NCBI GenBank assembly: GCA_963754305.1
Contig: CAVWFR010000011.1
Coordinates: 62,001 to 126,000, forward strand
Length of the DNA stretch: 64,000 nt
Direction of reading: 5' to 3'
DNA from: DATEDA01 sp963754305
GTDB lineage: Bacteria; Pseudomonadota; Gammaproteobacteria; Burkholderiales; SG8-39
Shown here: positions 61,734-64,000 of the stretch, piece after piece
How the letters are laid out: every line of letters begins with the position of its first letter
Position numbering within the stretch: position 1 is the first letter of the stretch
Position numbers and translations under genes: made by a program
Notes under the pieces: generated by a model
What the model was told of the DNA's origin: nothing
Database searches by the model: none
What the model saw: only the letters and a program-made list of their open reading frames with translations

Positions 61734-62515
61734 CGAGCTCCCTCGTTTGCAACAGGGTCGGCAAGACTTGGCAATCGCTGCACGGGCTCGCGACCGAGGC
61801 GCTGCGCGACGTGAGCCTCTCGGTGTCCTCCGGCGAGTTCGTGGCGATCCTCGGCCCGAGCGGCTGCGGGAAGAGCACGCTGCTGGAGCTGATCGCCGGC
61901 CTCGAGCCGATCTCCCGCGGCGACATCCTGATCGACGGCGCTCGCGTCAATGGCCCGAATCCCAAAGCCGTCATGGTGTTCCAGGAGCATTCGCTCTTCC
62001 CGTGGCTCGCGGTGGCGGACAACGTCGCGTTCGGTTTGAAGATGAAGGGCGTGGCCCCCGAGGCGCGCCGGGCGCGCGCGCGCGAAGTCCTGCGGCGGGT
62101 CCGGCTCGAGGCGTTCGCGCGGCACTACCCTCACCAGCTCTCCGGCGGGATGAAGCAGCGGGTGGCGATCGCGCGCGCGCTCGTCGGCAGCCCCGAGTTC
62201 ATCCTGATGGACGAACCGTTCGCCGCGCTCGACTTCCAGACGCGCGTACTCATGCAGCAGTTCCTGCTCGAGGTCTGGCGCGACTTCGGCTCGACCATCC
62301 TCTTCGTCACGCACCACATCGACGAGGCGATCCTCCTCTCCGACCGGGTGGTGGTCATGAGCGCGGCGCCGGGCCGCGTGCTCGAGGAAGTCGCGATCGA
62401 TCTGCCGCGGCCGCGCAGCTACACCGCGGCGGGCTTCAACGAGTACCGCATCCGGCTCACCGCTCACATGGAGCGGGAGGTGATGCGGTCGCAGCCCGCC
62501 GAGCTCGCGGCTTGA
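61730..62515 (+). CDS. ABC transporter ATPase, SsuB/TauB type
   Basis: 261-residue ATPase. Walker A is GPSGCGKST near residues 42-50, the Q-loop is VFQEHSLFPWL, the signature is LSGGMKQR, Walker B is FILMDEPFAALD and the H-loop is VTHHIDEA. ATG at 61730 overlaps the permease stop. A short C-terminal arm (about 40 residues) follows the nucleotide-binding domain. It energises the preceding permease. Confidence 0.94.
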   Translation: MTSSLVCNRVGKTWQSLHGLATEALRDVSLSVSSGEFVAILGPSGCGKSTLLELIAGLEPISRGDILIDGARVNGPNPKAVMVFQEHSLFPWLAVADNVAFGLKMKGVAPEARRARAREVLRRVRLEAFARHYPHQLSGGMKQRVAIARALVGSPEFILMDEPFAALDFQTRVLMQQFLLEVWRDFGSTILFVTHHIDEAILLSDRVVVMSAAPGRVLEEVAIDLPRPRSYTAAGFNEYRIRLTAHMEREVMRSQPAELAA

Positions 62516-62898
62516 AGATCGCGTTCGACGACCTTTTCACCGGCCGCGGCAGCGACTCGCTCGCGTTCAGCCCCCGCGCCGATTCGCTCTCGGGCGCCGC
62601 GGTGCAGATCCGCGGCTATCTCGTGCCGATGCATGCCGAGCCCGACCGTTACGTGCTCGTCGACGTGCCGGGAGCCTGCCCGGATTGCGCCCCGGCGCCG
62701 GTCGCGTCCATCCATCTGCCCGGTTTCCGCGTCTCGGCCGGTATGAAGGTCTCGGCTGCCGTACGCCTCCGCGGTCGGCTATCGTACGGCTTCGCGATCG
62801 CGGACGACGGCTGCGCGTCGTTCCTGCGGCTCGAGGACGCGCAGGTCGACATCGGGTTGCGCCTCTCGTCGCCGGCCGTCCCGACGGGTTGCCCATAG
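62512..62898 (+). CDS. Hypothetical protein linked to the ABC importer
   Basis: 128-residue protein with no signal peptide. It begins with TTG at 62512, overlapping the ATPase stop by 4 bp. The middle VQIRGYLVPMHAEPDRYVLVDVPG and a CPDC pair, followed by VSAAVRLRGRLSYGF, suggest a small OB-like beta barrel of the kind seen in DUF3299 proteins; this is tentative. The position between importer and amidohydrolase suggests a role in the same pathway. No function is assigned. Confidence 0.65.
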   Translation: MKIAFDDLFTGRGSDSLAFSPRADSLSGAAVQIRGYLVPMHAEPDRYVLVDVPGACPDCAPAPVASIHLPGFRVSAGMKVSAAVRLRGRLSYGFAIADDGCASFLRLEDAQVDIGLRLSSPAVPTGCP

Positions 62899-62916
62899 AC
62901 CAACGGGAGATCGACC

Positions 62917-64000
62917 ATGCTGCTCATCCACGGCGGCCGCGTGCTGCGGCCGAGCCTCGACTGCGCACCGGCGGACATCCTCGTCGACGGCGACTCGATC
63001 GCCGACATCATCGCCCCGGGCCAAGTCAAGGACGACAACGTCCGGCGCTTCGACGCCGCCGCCATGCTCGTCATCCCGGGCCTGGTCAACGGCCACAACC
63101 ACGCGCAGACGAACCTCGCCAAGGGCCTCTTCGACCGCTACAACCTCGAGACCTATCTCAACGCCGTGCCGTGGGCGACCGGCCGGCGCACGGTCGAGGA
63201 TCACTATCTCTCCTCGGTCATCGGCGCGGCCGAGCTGGTGCGCAAGGGCTGCACCGCGTCCTACGACATGTTCGGCGAGTTCCCGCTGCCGACCGCGGCC
63301 GGCGTGGAAGCGGTGGCGAAGGGCTATGCAGACGTCGGCATCCGCGCGGCGATCGCGCCGATGATGGCCGACCGCAACTTCTACGAGGCGATCCCCGGTC
63401 TCGCCGGCGCACTGCCGGAACGTTTGCGCGAAGCGGCGCTGAGGATCAAGTACGCGCACCACGAGCAGAGCCTCGCCGCCTGCCGGCAGATGATGAAGGA
63501 TTGGAAGTACGACCGCGACTTCATTCGACCGGCGCTCGGGCCGACGATCCCGCATCACTGCTCCGACGAGTTCCTCGCCGGCTGCCGCGACCTGGCGAAG
63601 GAGCTCGACGTGGGCATCCAGATGCACGTCGCGGAATCGAAGCTGCAGGCGATCGTCGCGCAGAAGAAGTACGGCAAGTCGCTCGTCGCGCACCTCGATT
63701 CGCTCGGGCTGCTCGGGCCCCACTTCTGCGCCGCGCACGCGGTGTGGCTCGACGACGACGACCGCGCGCGGCTCGCCGACCGCGGCGCCTCGATGTCCCA
63801 CAACCCGGGCTCCAACATGAAGCTCGGCTCGGGGATGGCGGACGCGCGCCGCGCGATCGACCGCGGCGTGAACGTCGCGATCGGCACCGACGGCGCCGGC
63901 TCCTCCGACAACCTCAACGTGTTCGAGGCGATGCGGATGGCCGCGTTCGTCTCTCGCGTCGCCGATCACGCGCCCGAGCGCTGGCTGTCCAGCCGCGAGA
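62917..64000 (+). CDS. Amidohydrolase (TRZ/ATZ, guanine deaminase-like), cut by right edge
   Basis: The first 361 residues of a metal-dependent amidohydrolase; the C-terminus is beyond the window. Metal ligands are visible as His49 and His51 (NGHNHAQ), a His in QMHVAES (about residue 237), a His in CAAHAVW (about 275) and the Asp in GTDGAG (about 328). The pattern fits the TrzN/AtzB/5-methylthioadenosine or guanine deaminase branch. ATG at 62917 is preceded by GGGAG. Together with the ABC importer it suggests uptake and hydrolytic deamination of a nitrogen-rich ring, echoing the left-edge pathway. The substrate is not predictable. Confidence 0.88.
   Translation, partial: MLLIHGGRVLRPSLDCAPADILVDGDSIADIIAPGQVKDDNVRRFDAAAMLVIPGLVNGHNHAQTNLAKGLFDRYNLETYLNAVPWATGRRTVEDHYLSSVIGAAELVRKGCTASYDMFGEFPLPTAAGVEAVAKGYADVGIRAAIAPMMADRNFYEAIPGLAGALPERLREAALRIKYAHHEQSLAACRQMMKDWKYDRDFIRPALGPTIPHHCSDEFLAGCRDLAKELDVGIQMHVAESKLQAIVAQKKYGKSLVAHLDSLGLLGPHFCAAHAVWLDDDDRARLADRGASMSHNPGSNMKLGSGMADARRAIDRGVNVAIGTDGAGSSDNLNVFEAMRMAAFVSRVADHAPERWLSSRE

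Overview
The window is GC-rich chromosomal DNA (roughly two thirds G+C), densely coding, with many ATGA/GTGA/TTGA stop-start overlaps. The mix of genes points to a soil or freshwater betaproteobacterium of Burkholderiales type: five periplasmic tricarboxylate-family (Bug/TctC) receptors, LysR regulators next to catabolic genes, Liv-type ABC transport, RhlE, DinB, RecQ, RlmJ, SrkA and bacterial GlnRS. I see no rRNA, tRNA, CRISPR array, prophage or transposase. The lineage is inferred from gene content only.

Left part (1-14244): one long minus-strand run from 13208 down to the left edge. It holds three Bug receptors, two related FAD-dependent oxidoreductases, a zinc alcohol dehydrogenase, a small alpha/beta-barrel-like protein, a cytosine-deaminase-like amidohydrolase, a three-subunit molybdenum hydroxylase (FAD, 2Fe-2S, Mo) and a uracil/xanthine-type permease cut by the edge. 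A divergent LysR gene starts at 13321. Between them lie a predicted promoter and, near -52, a 15-bp inverted repeat. Together they look like a regulated pathway for uptake and oxidation of a polar, possibly N-heterocyclic, substrate.

Middle (14287-41000): mostly housekeeping and signalling genes. They are glnS, a PRISE-type reductase, an orphan molybdenum hydroxylase large subunit, dinB, an operon of a ThDP enzyme, cupin, MazG-like protein and rlmJ, rhlE with an RRM protein, an MFS carrier, a RidA with a basic tail, srkA, a periplasmic protein, a Bug receptor with a beta-hydroxyacid dehydrogenase, a GGDEF-EAL protein, recQ, a membrane-fused S41 protease, a cyclase-FHA protein and a flavin hydroxylase-family protein.

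Right part (41055-64000): an HD-GYP sensor, a complete Liv-type ABC transporter followed by a Tat-exported cyclase-family protein, a two-component system, a Bug/PdxA-like/DUF1989 cassette, a truncated AHSA1 gene, a LysR gene divergent from a mitochondrial-type aconitase, and an NMT1-type ABC importer whose receptor gene is frameshifted. The importer leads into an amidohydrolase cut by the right edge.

The most unusual points are: the 13-kb operon and its operator layout; a pair of near-identical stop-to-start linkers (47328-47389 and 54527-54587); a small dispersed inverted-repeat element (three copies); a face-to-face promoter pair that would make both ridA and srkA leaderless; and several signalling or protease proteins with altered catalytic or domain architecture.
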